A stretch of 64,000 nucleotides of DNA from Phenylobacterium sp. Root1290 (GTDB lineage Bacteria > Pseudomonadota > Alphaproteobacteria > Caulobacterales > Caulobacteraceae). Positions 17,436 through 25,894 of the stretch are shown piece after piece (within the stretch, counting starts at the first letter, position 1; each line of letters opens with the position of its first letter). The stretch lies in NCBI RefSeq assembly GCF_001425305.1, contig NZ_LMEE01000002.1:692191-756190 (forward strand). Direction: 5' to 3'. The notes beneath the pieces are model-generated. The model saw only the letters and a program-made list of their open reading frames with translations. It searched no databases and was not told the origin of the DNA. A program made the translations under genes and the position numbers.

Positions 17436-18257
17436 TCAGGTCTTCAGCTTGTAGCCGGTCTCGAACATCCAGAGGCACATGAACGCGAAGGCTGCGACCA
17501 GGCCAGCCGTCATGCCCATGCCCGCCAGCAGCGACCCCTCCGCGTGGCCGATGAAGCCATAGCGGAAGCCGTCGATCAGATAGAAGAACGGGTTGTAGTG
17601 GCTGGCGGTGCGGAACGGCTCGGGCAGTCGGTCGACCAGGTAGAAGGTCCCCGATAGGAAGGTCAGGGGCATGATGATGAAGTTGGTCACCACGGCCATG
17701 TGGTCGAATTTCTCGGCCCAAAGCCCAGCCATGATGCCCAGCATGCCGAGGATCAACGCCGCGCTGATCCCGAAGTAGAGCACGGCCCAGAGGTGGGTGA
17801 TCGGCAATGCGGCGAAGGGCAGGATCGCCGCATACGTGACCGCGCCAACCACCACGCCGCGCGTCGCCGCGCCCAGCGCGAAGGCCAGCACCTGCTCGAC
17901 CGGGGTCAGCGGCGGGGTCATGAAGTCGCCGACCAGGCCGTTGAACTTGGCCTGCAGCAACGACGAGGACGAGTTGGCGAAGGCGTTGTTGAGGATCTGC
18001 ATCATGATCAGGCCCGGCGCCACGAACACCGCGAAGGGCGTGCCGTGGATCGGCGGGGCCGCGCCCTGCACGGCCACGACAAAGACCATCATGTAGAGCA
18101 GCGCCGTGACCACCGGAGCGGCCAGGGTCTGCATCCCGACCTTCCAGAAGCGTCGGACCTCGCGGGTATAGAGGGTTCCGAACCCCGCCCAGTTGAACCC
18201 GTGATAGTTCCGGGGCTGCGGGGGAATGACGGTGTCGGCGGCTGGCATGTCCTTCAT
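17436..18257 (-). CDS. ABC-2-type transporter permease
   Basis: 273-residue integral membrane subunit of an ABC-2 (NodJ/DrrB-like) exporter. After a cytoplasmic N-terminus there are about six hydrophobic helices; ILNNAFANSSSSLLQAKFNG and VEQVLAFALGAATRG match the signature region of this family. I took ATG 18257 (MKDMPAAD); ATG 18248 is an alternative. No ATP-binding subunit is encoded within the window, and the gene has its own terminator, so its ATPase must be elsewhere. Confidence 0.9.
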   Translation of the reverse strand: MKDMPAADTVIPPQPRNYHGFNWAGFGTLYTREVRRFWKVGMQTLAAPVVTALLYMMVFVVAVQGAAPPIHGTPFAVFVAPGLIMMQILNNAFANSSSSLLQAKFNGLVGDFMTPPLTPVEQVLAFALGAATRGVVVGAVTYAAILPFAALPITHLWAVLYFGISAALILGMLGIMAGLWAEKFDHMAVVTNFIIMPLTFLSGTFYLVDRLPEPFRTASHYNPFFYLIDGFRYGFIGHAEGSLLAGMGMTAGLVAAFAFMCLWMFETGYKLKT

Positions 18258-18327
18258 GGCCCAGGATGTGCGCCCGCTTTTCCCAGATCGCAAGCGCGCG
18301 TCACAGCGCCGCCTGAGAGGCGAACCC

Positions 18328-18362
18328 TGTGGACAGAATCAACATCTAGTTTCTGTGGACGA
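18328..18362. promoter_or_regulatory. gcrA upstream region: two DnaA-box-like sites and a GANTC site
   Basis: TGTGGACAG (18328-18336) and TGTGGACGA (18354-18362) are direct repeats 26 bases apart, each matching 7 of 9 or fewer positions of the DnaA box complement TGTGGATAA. A CcrM site GAATC is at 18336-18340. In Caulobacter crescentus gcrA transcription is known to respond to DnaA and to CcrM methylation, so these are good candidates for the same control. A poor CtrA-like TTAA-N7-GTTA is at 18387-18401. Confidence 0.5.
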
Positions 18363-18507
18363 AGCGAAGGGCGCCTATTGTGGCCATTAATGGATCGGTT
18401 ACGATATCTAGTAGTTGATGGCGGTCAGATCTCGGACTGCCACAAGATGTAGATCCCAGCCACCCGCGGGGGCGGCGCTGGGGGCGTGCAAGCGGGTGGA
18501 GCCAGAC

Positions 18508-19020
18508 ATGGGTTGGACTGACGAACGCGTCGAGAGCCTGAAGAAGCTCTGGCAAGACGGCCTCTCGGCCAGCCAGATCGCAAAACAATTGGGCGGGGTG
18601 ACCCGCAACGCCGTTATCGGCAAGGTCCATCGCCTGGGCCTGTCGGGACGCGCGGCTCCGTCGAAGCCGGCGCGCCCGGCCTTCAAGCCGCCGCGTCCGG
18701 CCCGTCCGGCCGCGGCGGCTCCGGCCGCGCCGCGCCGGATCGCCGAACCGACCGCCGTCGCTGCGGCGCCGACCCCGGCCCCGTCGCCGGTGCGCTACAT
18801 CGACGAAGCGCCGGGCACGGCCACCGTGCTGACCCTGGGCGCGCACATGTGCAAGTGGCCGATCGGCGATCCGTCGAGCGACAGCTTCACCTTCTGCGGC
18901 CGCCGCCAGGACGATGGTCCGTACTGCATGGAGCACGCTCGCGTGGCCTACCAGCCGGTGCAGACCAAGAAGCGCGGCGGCGCCAACGAACTGGCCCGCT
19001 CGCTGCGCCGGTACATCTAA
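18508..19020 (+). CDS. gcrA: GcrA cell cycle regulator
   Basis: 170-residue RNA polymerase sigma70-associated regulator that, in Caulobacter, activates promoters carrying methylated GANTC sites. The N-terminal DNA-binding domain (residues 1-49, MGWTDERVESLKKLW ... RNAVIGKVHRLGL) is almost canonical. A Pro/Ala-rich linker spans about 50-95, and the C-terminal domain holds MCKWPIGDP, FCGRRQDDGPYCMEHA. ATG 18508 starts the canonical N-terminus; an upstream in-frame ATG at 18415 is rejected. It is divergent from the ABC permease gene across 250 bases. Confidence 0.97.
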   Translation: MGWTDERVESLKKLWQDGLSASQIAKQLGGVTRNAVIGKVHRLGLSGRAAPSKPARPAFKPPRPARPAAAAPAAPRRIAEPTAVAAAPTPAPSPVRYIDEAPGTATVLTLGAHMCKWPIGDPSSDSFTFCGRRQDDGPYCMEHARVAYQPVQTKKRGGANELARSLRRYI

Positions 19021-19117
19021 TCCGGGGGGATGGGTTCGGGACGCGTCCGATGATGGCTAGCCGCCGTCGGGCGCGCCCGAACTTCTTTTTGGCGACGCTC
19101 GCCGCTATGTCTGCCCC

Positions 19118-20572
19118 ATGACCGACGTCGCGCCCGACACCGACAGCAACGCCAAGGCCTATTCGGTCTCGGAACTGGCTTTCGCGCTGAAGCGCACGCT
19201 CGAGGACGCTTACGGCTTCGTCCGCCTGCGCGGCGAGTTGTCGAAGGTCACCCACCACTCCAACGGCCACGTCTACCTGACCATCAAGGACGAGCGCGCC
19301 GCCATCGACGGCGTGGTCTGGAAAGGTTCGGTCAAGAACCTGTCGATCCGTCCCCAGCAGGGGATGGAGGTCGTGGTGACCGGCAAGATCACCACCTACC
19401 CGGCGGGCTCGCGCTACCAGATGGTCATCGAGACCATGGAGGCGGCGGGAGTCGGCGCGCTGCTGGCCCAGCTGGAACGCCTGAAGGCCAAGCTGCATGG
19501 CGAGGGCCTGTTCGATCAGGCCCGCAAGCAGCCCCTGCCGACCATGCCCGCCGTGGTCGGGGTGATCACCAGCCCGACCGGCGCGGTGATCCGCGACATC
19601 CTGCACCGCATCCGCGACCGCTGGCCCTGTCGCGTGATCGTCTGGCCCGTGGTCGTCCAGGGAGACGCCGCAGCCGGGCAGGTCGCCAACGCCATCGCCC
19701 GCTTCAACGCCATGCCGGCCGACGGTCCCGTGCCGCGCCCGGACATCCTGATCGTCGCGCGGGGCGGCGGCTCGGTGGAAGACCTCTGGGCCTTCAACGA
19801 CGAGAACCTGGCCCGGACAGTCGCGGCCGGGACCATCCCGCTGATCTCCGCCGTCGGGCACGAGACCGACACCACCCTGATCGACTTCGTTTCCGACCGC
19901 CGTGCGCCGACCCCGACCGCTGCGGCGGAAATGGCGACCCCCGTGCTGGCCGAATTGAAGGCCTATATCGGCGATCTGTCGGCCCGGCTGCATCGCTGCG
20001 GCGGCCGCACGGTGGAGGACCGTCGCGGCCGGGTCGAGCACGCCGGCAGAGCGCTGGCGCGCGTTCCCGACCTGGTCGAGATGGCCGCCCAGCGCTTCAA
20101 CCTGGCCTCCAGCCGGCTGGGCGCGGGACTGTCGCGCAACGTCGCGGCGCACCACACCGACCTGGTCCGGGTCTCGTCGCGCCTGTCGCCGAGCCTGTTG
20201 CTGCGCCCGCAGCAGGTTCACGCCGACAGGCTGTCGCGGCTCGTGCTGCGCCTGAAGCCGGCGATGGATCGGGGCCTGGACCGCACCGCCGAGCGGCTGG
20301 GCAGCCTCTCCAAGCTCTACGCGTCCGTCGATCCCAGCGCCCCGCTGAAGCGCGGCTTCGCGCGCGTTCACAGGACCGACGGCTCGCTGGTGCGCGAAGG
20401 CGCATCGCTGGCCAGCGGCGAAGGCGTACGCCTGGTGTTCGCCGATCAGAGCCGCGAGGCGACGATCGACGGCGCGCCCAGCGCGGCGCCCACGCCCACG
20501 CCGGCGGCCGCGCCGAAACCGGCCAAGGCGCCGAAGCCGGCCCCGCCGTCCAACCAGGGCGACCTGTTCTGA
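19118..20572 (+). CDS. xseA: Exodeoxyribonuclease VII large subunit
   Basis: Catalytic/DNA-binding subunit of ExoVII, a single-strand DNA exonuclease of repair. N-terminal OB fold (about residues 15-110) with [23 protein letters not shown] cut by family-typical blocks; the catalytic core has [16 protein letters not shown] and [18 protein letters not shown] coiled-coil region follows, then a Pro/Ala/Lys-rich tail. The small subunit xseB is not in the window. 484 residues, full length. Confidence 0.96.
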   Translation: MTDVAPDTDSNAKAYSVSELAFALKRTLEDAYGFVRLRGELSKVTHHSNGHVYLTIKDERAAIDGVVWKGSVKNLSIRPQQGMEVVVTGKITTYPAGSRYQMVIETMEAAGVGALLAQLERLKAKLHGEGLFDQARKQPLPTMPAVVGVITSPTGAVIRDILHRIRDRWPCRVIVWPVVVQGDAAAGQVANAIARFNAMPADGPVPRPDILIVARGGGSVEDLWAFNDENLARTVAAGTIPLISAVGHETDTTLIDFVSDRRAPTPTAAAEMATPVLAELKAYIGDLSARLHRCGGRTVEDRRGRVEHAGRALARVPDLVEMAAQRFNLASSRLGAGLSRNVAAHHTDLVRVSSRLSPSLLLRPQQVHADRLSRLVLRLKPAMDRGLDRTAERLGSLSKLYASVDPSAPLKRGFARVHRTDGSLVREGASLASGEGVRLVFADQSREATIDGAPSAAPTPTPAAAPKPAKAPKPAPPSNQGDLF

Positions 20573-20623
20573 ACTGGCAGGGCGCCCTGTTCTCGCCGCT
20601 TCCGGCGCGCTAGATAGAAATCC

Positions 20624-20842
20624 ATGAACGCCTACGACCGCGACCTCACCGGCTCCGACCTCGCCTCGCTGCACTATGGCGACGGGGAATTCGTCGTGCT
20701 CAAGCCGGGACGCTACGTGATCTGCGCCGTTTCCAAGGTGAAGATCCCGGTGGAGGCCCTGCGCTACTGGAACCCAGCCCTCCAGGAAGCCTACGCCACA
20801 CCGGTCGAAGCGCTGGCGCGGTGGAAGGAAATGCATCCCTGA
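20624..20842 (+). CDS. DUF2093 domain protein
   Basis: 72-residue protein matching the small alphaproteobacterial DUF2093 family: LHYGDGEFVVLKPGRYVICA and PVEALRYWNPALQEAYA are its conserved core. Function unknown. It commonly sits behind xseA, as here (51-base gap), and is followed at once by the M23 peptidase gene. Confidence 0.9.
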   Translation: MNAYDRDLTGSDLASLHYGDGEFVVLKPGRYVICAVSKVKIPVEALRYWNPALQEAYATPVEALARWKEMHP

Positions 20843-20849
20843 CGATGCG

Positions 20850-21680
20850 CTGAACCGCCGGAGGGCGGTTCTCGGGCTGGCCTCCGCCGCACTCGCCGCC
20901 GCGCCCGCCCGGGCCGCGGACCTGGCGCTGACCGGCCGCATGCAGCAAAGCGGGTTCGCGATCGGACGCACGGCGCCGCGCGCCAAGGTCTATCTCGACC
21001 AGCAGATGGTCACCCGCGCCTCGGACGACGGGTTCTTCTATCTCGGCTTCGACCGGGACGCCGGGCCTCGCGCCCTGGTGCGCATCGATGGCCGCGGCCC
21101 CGACGTCTCGCGTACGCTGCAAATCGACCCCGCCGAATACGACGTCCAGCGCATCAAGGGCCTGCGCCGTGTCTATCAGGGCCAAGCCAGCCCCGAACTC
21201 GAGGCCCGCATCGCCGATGAGAGCCGCCGCAAGGCCGCGGCGTTCGCCAGCGTGGCCGAACGCGACGACTTCAGGGGCGGCTTCTCGGCCCCATTGCGGG
21301 ACTTTCGCGTCACCGCGCGGTTCGGCGGCCAGCGGATCATCGACGGGCGGCCGCGACCGCCCCACTACGGAATCGATCTGGCGGCGCCGCGCGGCACGCC
21401 CGTCAACGCGCCGGCCGGCGGACTGGTGGTGCTGGCCGATCCTGGGATGCTGTTCGAGGGCGGGCTGGTCATGGTCGATCATGGCCAGGGCCTGGTCTCG
21501 GCCTACCTGCATCTCAGCAGCGTGGACGTCTCGGCCGGCCAGTCGCTCGCCCGTGGCCAGCGCATCGGCGCCGTCGGCGCCACCGGCCGGGCCACCGGGC
21601 CGCATCTCTGCTGGCGGCTGAAGTGGCGCGGGCGGAACATGAACCCGCTGCTGATGGTCGGCTTGCCTGGGCCCGCCTAG
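20850..21680 (+). CDS. M23-family (LytM-type) metallopeptidase, probable CTG start
   Basis: Exported murein endopeptidase-like protein. The catalytic domain shows HYGIDLAAPRGTP (His and Asp zinc ligands), YLHLS and GPHLCWRL. The first ATG in frame (20940) would remove the export signal. Reading back from it gives a Tat/Sec-like leader LNRRRAVLGLASAALAAAPARA whose parts are seen from codon CTG 20850, directly after the DUF2093 stop. No ATG, GTG or TTG exists in frame after the last upstream stop at 20739. Either CTG is used or a base is missing near 20845, where an ATG sits in another frame. Confidence 0.8.
   Translation: MNRRRAVLGLASAALAAAPARAADLALTGRMQQSGFAIGRTAPRAKVYLDQQMVTRASDDGFFYLGFDRDAGPRALVRIDGRGPDVSRTLQIDPAEYDVQRIKGLRRVYQGQASPELEARIADESRRKAAAFASVAERDDFRGGFSAPLRDFRVTARFGGQRIIDGRPRPPHYGIDLAAPRGTPVNAPAGGLVVLADPGMLFEGGLVMVDHGQGLVSAYLHLSSVDVSAGQSLARGQRIGAVGATGRATGPHLCWRLKWRGRNMNPLLMVGLPGPA
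20852..20871. repeat. Perfect 8-bp hairpin at the M23 start
   Basis: GAACCGCC and GGCGGTTC are separated by GGAG, overlapping the first codons of the M23 reading frame. No T run follows. It could limit translation or be a chance product of the arginine codons of the signal peptide. Confidence 0.5.
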
Positions 21681-21689
21681 CACAAGGGC

Positions 21690-22604
21690 CTAGCGGGCGC
21701 GCCGATAGGTCTCGTTCGGCCAGCGCTTGTGGGTCCAGAACCACTCGGCCGGGCGCTCGCGCACCCAGGTCTCGATCATGGCGTTGATCTTGCGGACCCC
21801 CGCCTCGATGTCGGACGCGGTATTGCCGGTGTGCTCAAGATGGATCGGATCGTGCACCACGACACGGAAGCGGGCCTTGTGTCCCCGCTGCACCGACATC
21901 GGCTGGAGCACGGTGTTGAACCGCAACGCCAGCCGCGAAGGTCCCGGCGCAGTGTGGCAGGTGACGCCGAAGAACGGCGCGGCGACGCCGCCATTGAACT
22001 TCTGGTCGTTCATCAGCGCGACCGAGTCGCCCCGACCGAGCGCCGCCAGCAGTTCGCGTGCGCCATCCCCGCCCTTGGGCGCGAAGTAGCGGACCCCATA
22101 GCGGAAGCGATAGTCGCGGACCCGCTTCTCGACGTGCGGATTGTTCATCGCCCGATAGGTGATCTGGCAGTTCACCGGCGAATTGACGATGGCGGCCGGC
22201 ATCACCTCGAAGTTCGCGAAGTGACCGGAGACGAAGACCACCGGCTCCTGGTTCGCGGCGATCTCGTCGAAACGCTGGGCGTTGACGATCTCCACCCGGC
22301 CCGGCGCGCCGATGATGCGGTCCATGATCAGCAGTTCGAGGAAGGTGCGCCCGGTGTTGTCCCACTGCGCCTGCAGCAGATCGGCGATCTCGCGGTCCGA
22401 GGCCTGCGGGAAAGCGATGCGCAGGTTGGTCTCGGCCACCTTCTGCGCGCTTGTCAGAGGCCCGACCGTCTTGAAGAACCAGGCGCCGAAATCAGACACG
22501 AAGTCGACCGGCAGTATACGCGCGAACGCGATCACCACGTCGAAGGCCAGCGCCTCCAACCGCCACAAAAGATCCTGCGCCACCGGGGCCTTAGCCTGCG
22601 TCAT
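21690..22604 (-). CDS. Lipid A biosynthesis lauroyl acyltransferase (LpxL/HtrB family)
   Basis: Inner-membrane late acyltransferase adding a secondary acyl chain to lipid A. The HX4E catalytic motif is in SGHFANFEVMP, and the conserved blocks ALMNDQKFNGGVAAPFFG and WFWTHKRW are visible. 304 residues, full length, with an N-terminal hydrophobic segment. It is convergent with the M23 gene and divergent from the HTH gene. Which position it acylates cannot be read from the sequence. Confidence 0.92.
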   Translation of the reverse strand: MTQAKAPVAQDLLWRLEALAFDVVIAFARILPVDFVSDFGAWFFKTVGPLTSAQKVAETNLRIAFPQASDREIADLLQAQWDNTGRTFLELLIMDRIIGAPGRVEIVNAQRFDEIAANQEPVVFVSGHFANFEVMPAAIVNSPVNCQITYRAMNNPHVEKRVRDYRFRYGVRYFAPKGGDGARELLAALGRGDSVALMNDQKFNGGVAAPFFGVTCHTAPGPSRLALRFNTVLQPMSVQRGHKARFRVVVHDPIHLEHTGNTASDIEAGVRKINAMIETWVRERPAEWFWTHKRWPNETYRRAR

Positions 22605-22730
22605 GCCCTCTACTAGTCGCGTCGTTCCCTGTCGCGCAACGCGAACAGCGCTCGCTTGGCGCGCGACTTGCGAAATTCAGCCCAAGCCGTCTCGCTTTGG
22701 GACGGGCGTCAAGCAGAGGGACCGGGGGCG

Positions 22731-23132
22731 ATGGAGCCTATGGGCAGCAATATCGACGTTCACCTGGGCAAGCGGCTGCGCCGTCGGCGCCGGCTGCTGG
22801 GCCTGACCCAACAGCAACTGGCCGGCGCCTGCGGCGTGCGGTTCCAGCAGATCCAGAAGTACGAGTGCGGCGCCAACCGCATTTCGGCGGCGCGCCTGTG
22901 GCAGCTGTCCGAAGCCCTGGAGGTGCCGGTCGGCTACTTCTACGACGGCCTGGCCGACGCGGCGCAGCGTGAACAGGCGCTGGGCGAGGGGCCTGGCGAA
23001 GCCGGCGGCGAAGTCCTGGGCAGCAAGGAAACCCTGGACCTGATCCGCGCCTATTATCAGCTCGGCGAGCGTCCGCGCCGCCGCCTGCTTGACCTCGCCA
23101 AGTCGCTGAACGGCGAACACGAGGCTGCCTGA
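22731..23132 (+). CDS. XRE-family helix-turn-helix regulator
   Basis: Small (133-residue) transcription factor with a single HTH_3 domain (about residues 12-68): LGLTQQQLAGACGVRFQQIQKYECG contains the two helices (split here from RLRRRRRL before it). The C-terminal part is short and mainly helical. Related proteins in Caulobacterales and Rhizobiales are numerous; targets are not known. ATG 22731 and ATG 22740 are both possible; the first has GAGGGA upstream. It precedes hisN by 75 bases. Confidence 0.9.
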   Translation: MEPMGSNIDVHLGKRLRRRRRLLGLTQQQLAGACGVRFQQIQKYECGANRISAARLWQLSEALEVPVGYFYDGLADAAQREQALGEGPGEAGGEVLGSKETLDLIRAYYQLGERPRRRLLDLAKSLNGEHEAA

Positions 23133-23207
23133 CGTCTGCTTGCGCCCGACCCCGCGCTTTCCTCAGGGGGATTTCGCGGACGCCGGCGGCGAGGTAAAGC
23201 GGGATCC

Positions 23208-24023
23208 ATGCCCGCCCTCCCCGCCGGCCGTCTGGCCGAACTCGACGCCTTCCTGATCGAACTCAACGCCGCCTCGGCGCAGGTGATCCTGCCGCTGTTC
23301 CGCGCCGACCACGGCCTGGAGGACAAGGGCGGAGTCCGCGGCTTCGATCCCGTCACCGCCGCCGACAAAGGCGCGGAGGCGGCCCTCCGCGAGCTGATCG
23401 CCGCGCGCTATCCCGAGCATGGCGTGATCGGCGAGGAATATGGCGAGGATCGCCCCGACGCCGAGTTCGTCTGGGTGCTGGATCCCGTCGACGGCACCCG
23501 CGCCTTCATCGCCGGATTGCCGCTGTGGACCACGCTGATCGGCCTGCGCCACCAGGGGCGGCCGGTCCTGGGCTCCATTGGACAACCCTATCTGGACGAG
23601 GTCTACATCGGTCATGCCGGCGGCTCGCGACTGGTCGCCCGTGGCCAGGCCACGCCGCTGAAGGTCCGCCCCTGTCCCAAGCTGACCGACGCGGTCATCG
23701 CCACCACCGACCCTGAGGCCTGTTTCGACGGCGCCGAACTGGGCGCCTGGACCCAGGTGCGCGCGGCCGCCCGCCTGGCGCGGCTGGGCTGCGACGCCTA
23801 CGCCTACGCCATGGTGGCGATGGGCAAGATGGACATGGTCATCGAGGCGGGACTGAAGTCCTGGGACATCGAGTCCGCCATCCCCCTCATTGAGGGCGCA
23901 GGCGGTCTGGTCACCAACTGGCGCGGCCAGCCGGTGGGCCAGAACGGCGGCCAGATCGCCATCGCCGGCGACCGGGCCTGCCTGGAAGAGGCCCTGGTCG
24001 CGCTGAAGCGATCGGCGAAATAG
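23208..24023 (+). CDS. hisN: Histidinol-phosphatase, inositol-monophosphatase type
   Basis: Magnesium-dependent phosphatase of the IMPase fold, the kind that replaces HisB/HisK in alphaproteobacterial histidine synthesis. Motifs: GEEYGED (first metal site), VLDPVDGTRAFIAGLP (DPxDGT) and KSWDIESAIPLIEGAGG (WD). 271 residues, full length. Related phosphatases act on inositol phosphate, so the histidine role is likely but not proven here. It ends directly beside the stop of the convergent hydrolase gene. Confidence 0.87.
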   Translation: MPALPAGRLAELDAFLIELNAASAQVILPLFRADHGLEDKGGVRGFDPVTAADKGAEAALRELIAARYPEHGVIGEEYGEDRPDAEFVWVLDPVDGTRAFIAGLPLWTTLIGLRHQGRPVLGSIGQPYLDEVYIGHAGGSRLVARGQATPLKVRPCPKLTDAVIATTDPEACFDGAELGAWTQVRAAARLARLGCDAYAYAMVAMGKMDMVIEAGLKSWDIESAIPLIEGAGGLVTNWRGQPVGQNGGQIAIAGDRACLEEALVALKRSAK

Positions 24024-25487
24024 CTACTTCTTCGCCGGCGCCTTCTTGGCGGCCGGTTTCGCAGCCGGTTTCGCGGCGGCCTTGGCGGGAGCCGCCTTCG
24101 CCGGTGTAGCCTTCGCCGGTGTAGCCTTCGCCGGTGTAGCCTTGGCGGCAGCCGCCTTCGGCGCGGCGGGCTTCTTGGCGGCGGCAGGCTTGGGCGAGGC
24201 CTTCGGGGCCGCGGCGGCCTTGGGAGCGGCGGCCTTCGCCGGCGGCTTCGCAGCAGCGGGCTTGGCGGCGGCAGGCTTGGCCGCCTTGGCGGCGGGCGCG
24301 GCCTTCGGCGCAGCCTTGGCGGCTGGAGCCTTCGGCTTGGCGGCGGGCTTGGCTTCGGCCTTCGGCTTGGGCGCAGCCTTGGGCTTGGCGGCCGGCTTCG
24401 GCGCGGGGGGCTTCACCTCGGCCACGACCGGTTCGGGCGCCGGCTTGGGTTCTACGGCGGGCGCGGGCGCGGGAGCAGGAGCGGCGGCGACCACCGGCTG
24501 GGGAGCCGGTTCCGCAGGCTTGGCCGCAGGAGCGGCCGGCGCAGGCGCCGACTTGCCCAGCAAGGCGTCCAACGCACGCAGGAAGATGTTCCGCATTGTG
24601 TCCGTCTCCATCAGGATTTCGTGGTAGGCGCCGGCCACGCTGATGAACTCGCCCTGGGGCAGGTTTCTGGCGGCCGCACGCTGCGCATTGTTGTCGACGA
24701 GCCGATCCTGTTCAGCCGACACGATGACGACTGGAATCGTGACGCTTTTCAAGTTCTCGGGGCGGGACAGGTAGCCCGTGGCCTTCAGCGCGAAGTCGAT
24801 CCAGCCCCAGGTCGGACCGCCGAGATCCAGCTTCGGCTCGGCCAGGACCTGGGCCCTGGCGCGCTCGTAGCGCGCGCGGTCGTGCGTAAGGACGTTGGTC
24901 TCGAAGGTTTCGGCCGGGCCGCTGGGCCGCGCCATGGCGCCGCCGCGGCCCAGCAGGACGTTGAGGCCCGCCATGACCCGCGCAGCCGTCGGCGACGTCT
25001 TGCCAAGCTGCAGGCCGAGCATCGGTGCGCAGAGGGCCGCCCCCTGGAAGCGGGCCGCTTCGCCGCGGGCCAGCGCCAGCAGCGTCAGGCAGCCGCCCAT
25101 GGAGTGGCCGATCGCGAACCAGGGCTTGGGCAGCCGCGCCTCGTAGGCGCTCAGCAGGGCGCGATAGTCGGTCAGAAAGGCGTCGTAGCCGCGCGCGTGG
25201 CCGGCAAGCCGGTCGGCGAGCTCGCGATGCGACAGGCCCTGCCCGCGCCAGTCGTGCGCCAGGACGACGTAGCCGCGCGCGGTCAGGTCCTCGATGACCT
25301 CGAAATACTTCTCGATCGGCTCGGTGCGGCCGCCGCTGAGCACGATGGAGCCGCGCACCTGGCCGCGGGCTGGAAACAGCGCGGCGCGCAGCTTGGCCTT
25401 TCCCGCGCCCTCGAACCACGCCGCCTCGCCTCCGGCGGGAACCGGCGCGCTGGGCGTGGAGATCAGGGGCGCGGCCGACATGCTCAT
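24024..25487 (-). CDS. Alpha/beta-hydrolase (lysophospholipase-like) with histone-H1-like Ala/Lys/Pro tail
   Basis: 487 residues in two unlike parts. Residues 1 to about 312 form a monoglyceride-lipase/PldB-like hydrolase: HDWRGQGLS, nucleophile GHSMGG, Asp in SAEQDRLVDN, His in AGAYHEIL. The remaining about 175 residues are a low-complexity Ala/Lys/Pro tail with PAKA and KPAA repeats, like the C-terminus of histone H1 or AlgP. The tail should be disordered and strongly basic. It is coupled to the SCP2 gene by a four-base overlap. The hydrolase substrate is likely a lipid ester; the tail's role is unknown. Confidence 0.88.
   Translation of the reverse strand: MSMSAAPLISTPSAPVPAGGEAAWFEGAGKAKLRAALFPARGQVRGSIVLSGGRTEPIEKYFEVIEDLTARGYVVLAHDWRGQGLSHRELADRLAGHARGYDAFLTDYRALLSAYEARLPKPWFAIGHSMGGCLTLLALARGEAARFQGAALCAPMLGLQLGKTSPTAARVMAGLNVLLGRGGAMARPSGPAETFETNVLTHDRARYERARAQVLAEPKLDLGGPTWGWIDFALKATGYLSRPENLKSVTIPVVIVSAEQDRLVDNNAQRAAARNLPQGEFISVAGAYHEILMETDTMRNIFLRALDALLGKSAPAPAAPAAKPAEPAPQPVVAAAPAPAPAPAVEPKPAPEPVVAEVKPPAPKPAAKPKAAPKPKAEAKPAAKPKAPAAKAAPKAAPAAKAAKPAAAKPAAAKPPAKAAAPKAAAAPKASPKPAAAKKPAAPKAAAAKATPAKATPAKATPAKAAPAKAAAKPAAKPAAKKAPAKK
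24094..24138. repeat. Three exact 15-bp tandem copies in the hydrolase tail
   Basis: The unit GCCTTCGCCGGTGTA (plus-strand reading) occurs three times without change and encodes a five-residue repeat of Lys, Ala, Thr, Pro, Ala on the minus strand. Exact copies in a longer degenerate region point to recent slippage, so tail length probably varies between strains. Confidence 0.9.
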
Positions 25488-25795
25488 CCCAGCTTGGAGA
25501 ACAGGGCCTGCATCTGCGGCTGCAACGACATGGCCATGCCCATGTCGGAGACCTTCAGGCGGCCGGTGATCACGGCAGTCATGGGGTTGAGTTCACCCGC
25601 CCCCAGCGCCTTCAGGTCCTTGCGGCTGATGGAGATGGTCAGGTCGGCGGGCTTGTCGTCGTTGGTCACCGCCGCCCCGTCGATGTGGATGAAGCCCTCG
25701 CCCCGCAGATCGACCTTGAACGTCTTGCCGAGGCCGGAATCCTCGCCCACAGCTGCAGCCACGCGCTCGGTCAGTTCTTCCAGGGTCGTCGTCAT
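25484..25795 (-). CDS. SCP2 sterol-binding-domain protein
   Basis: 103-residue single SCP2-fold lipid-binding protein: FKVDLRGEGFIHIDG, ADLTISISRKDLKAL and NPMTAVITGRLKVSGD-like end (here LKVSDMGMAMSLQ). ATG 25795 (MTTTLEEL) is preferred to 25837. It probably binds a fatty acyl or sterol-like ligand in the cytosol. The stop overlaps the start of the downstream lysophospholipase-like gene, which supports a joint lipid-handling role. Confidence 0.9.
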   Translation of the reverse strand: MTTTLEELTERVAAAVGEDSGLGKTFKVDLRGEGFIHIDGAAVTNDDKPADLTISISRKDLKALGAGELNPMTAVITGRLKVSDMGMAMSLQPQMQALFSKLG

Positions 25796-25894
25796 GGGCG
25801 CCGTCTCACATCGTCGTGAGGGGCAGCTTCGCCTCAAGCGCGAGCCAAGTAAACGGTTCAGCTAGGGATTTCGTCGCAGGCGTGGTTAAGCGCC

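Noticed and set aside
18387-18401. CtrA box in the gcrA promoter
   Set aside because: TTAA-N7-GTTA matches only the first half-site, so it is not called as a feature on its own.
18887-20986. 699-codon minus-strand frame opposite xseA
   Set aside because: Antisense shadow of a clear ExoVII subunit, running through gcrA and DUF2093 as well.
24024-24550. CRISPR-like repetition
   Set aside because: Repeats are coding, short and without unique spacers; they encode the Ala/Lys/Pro tail.
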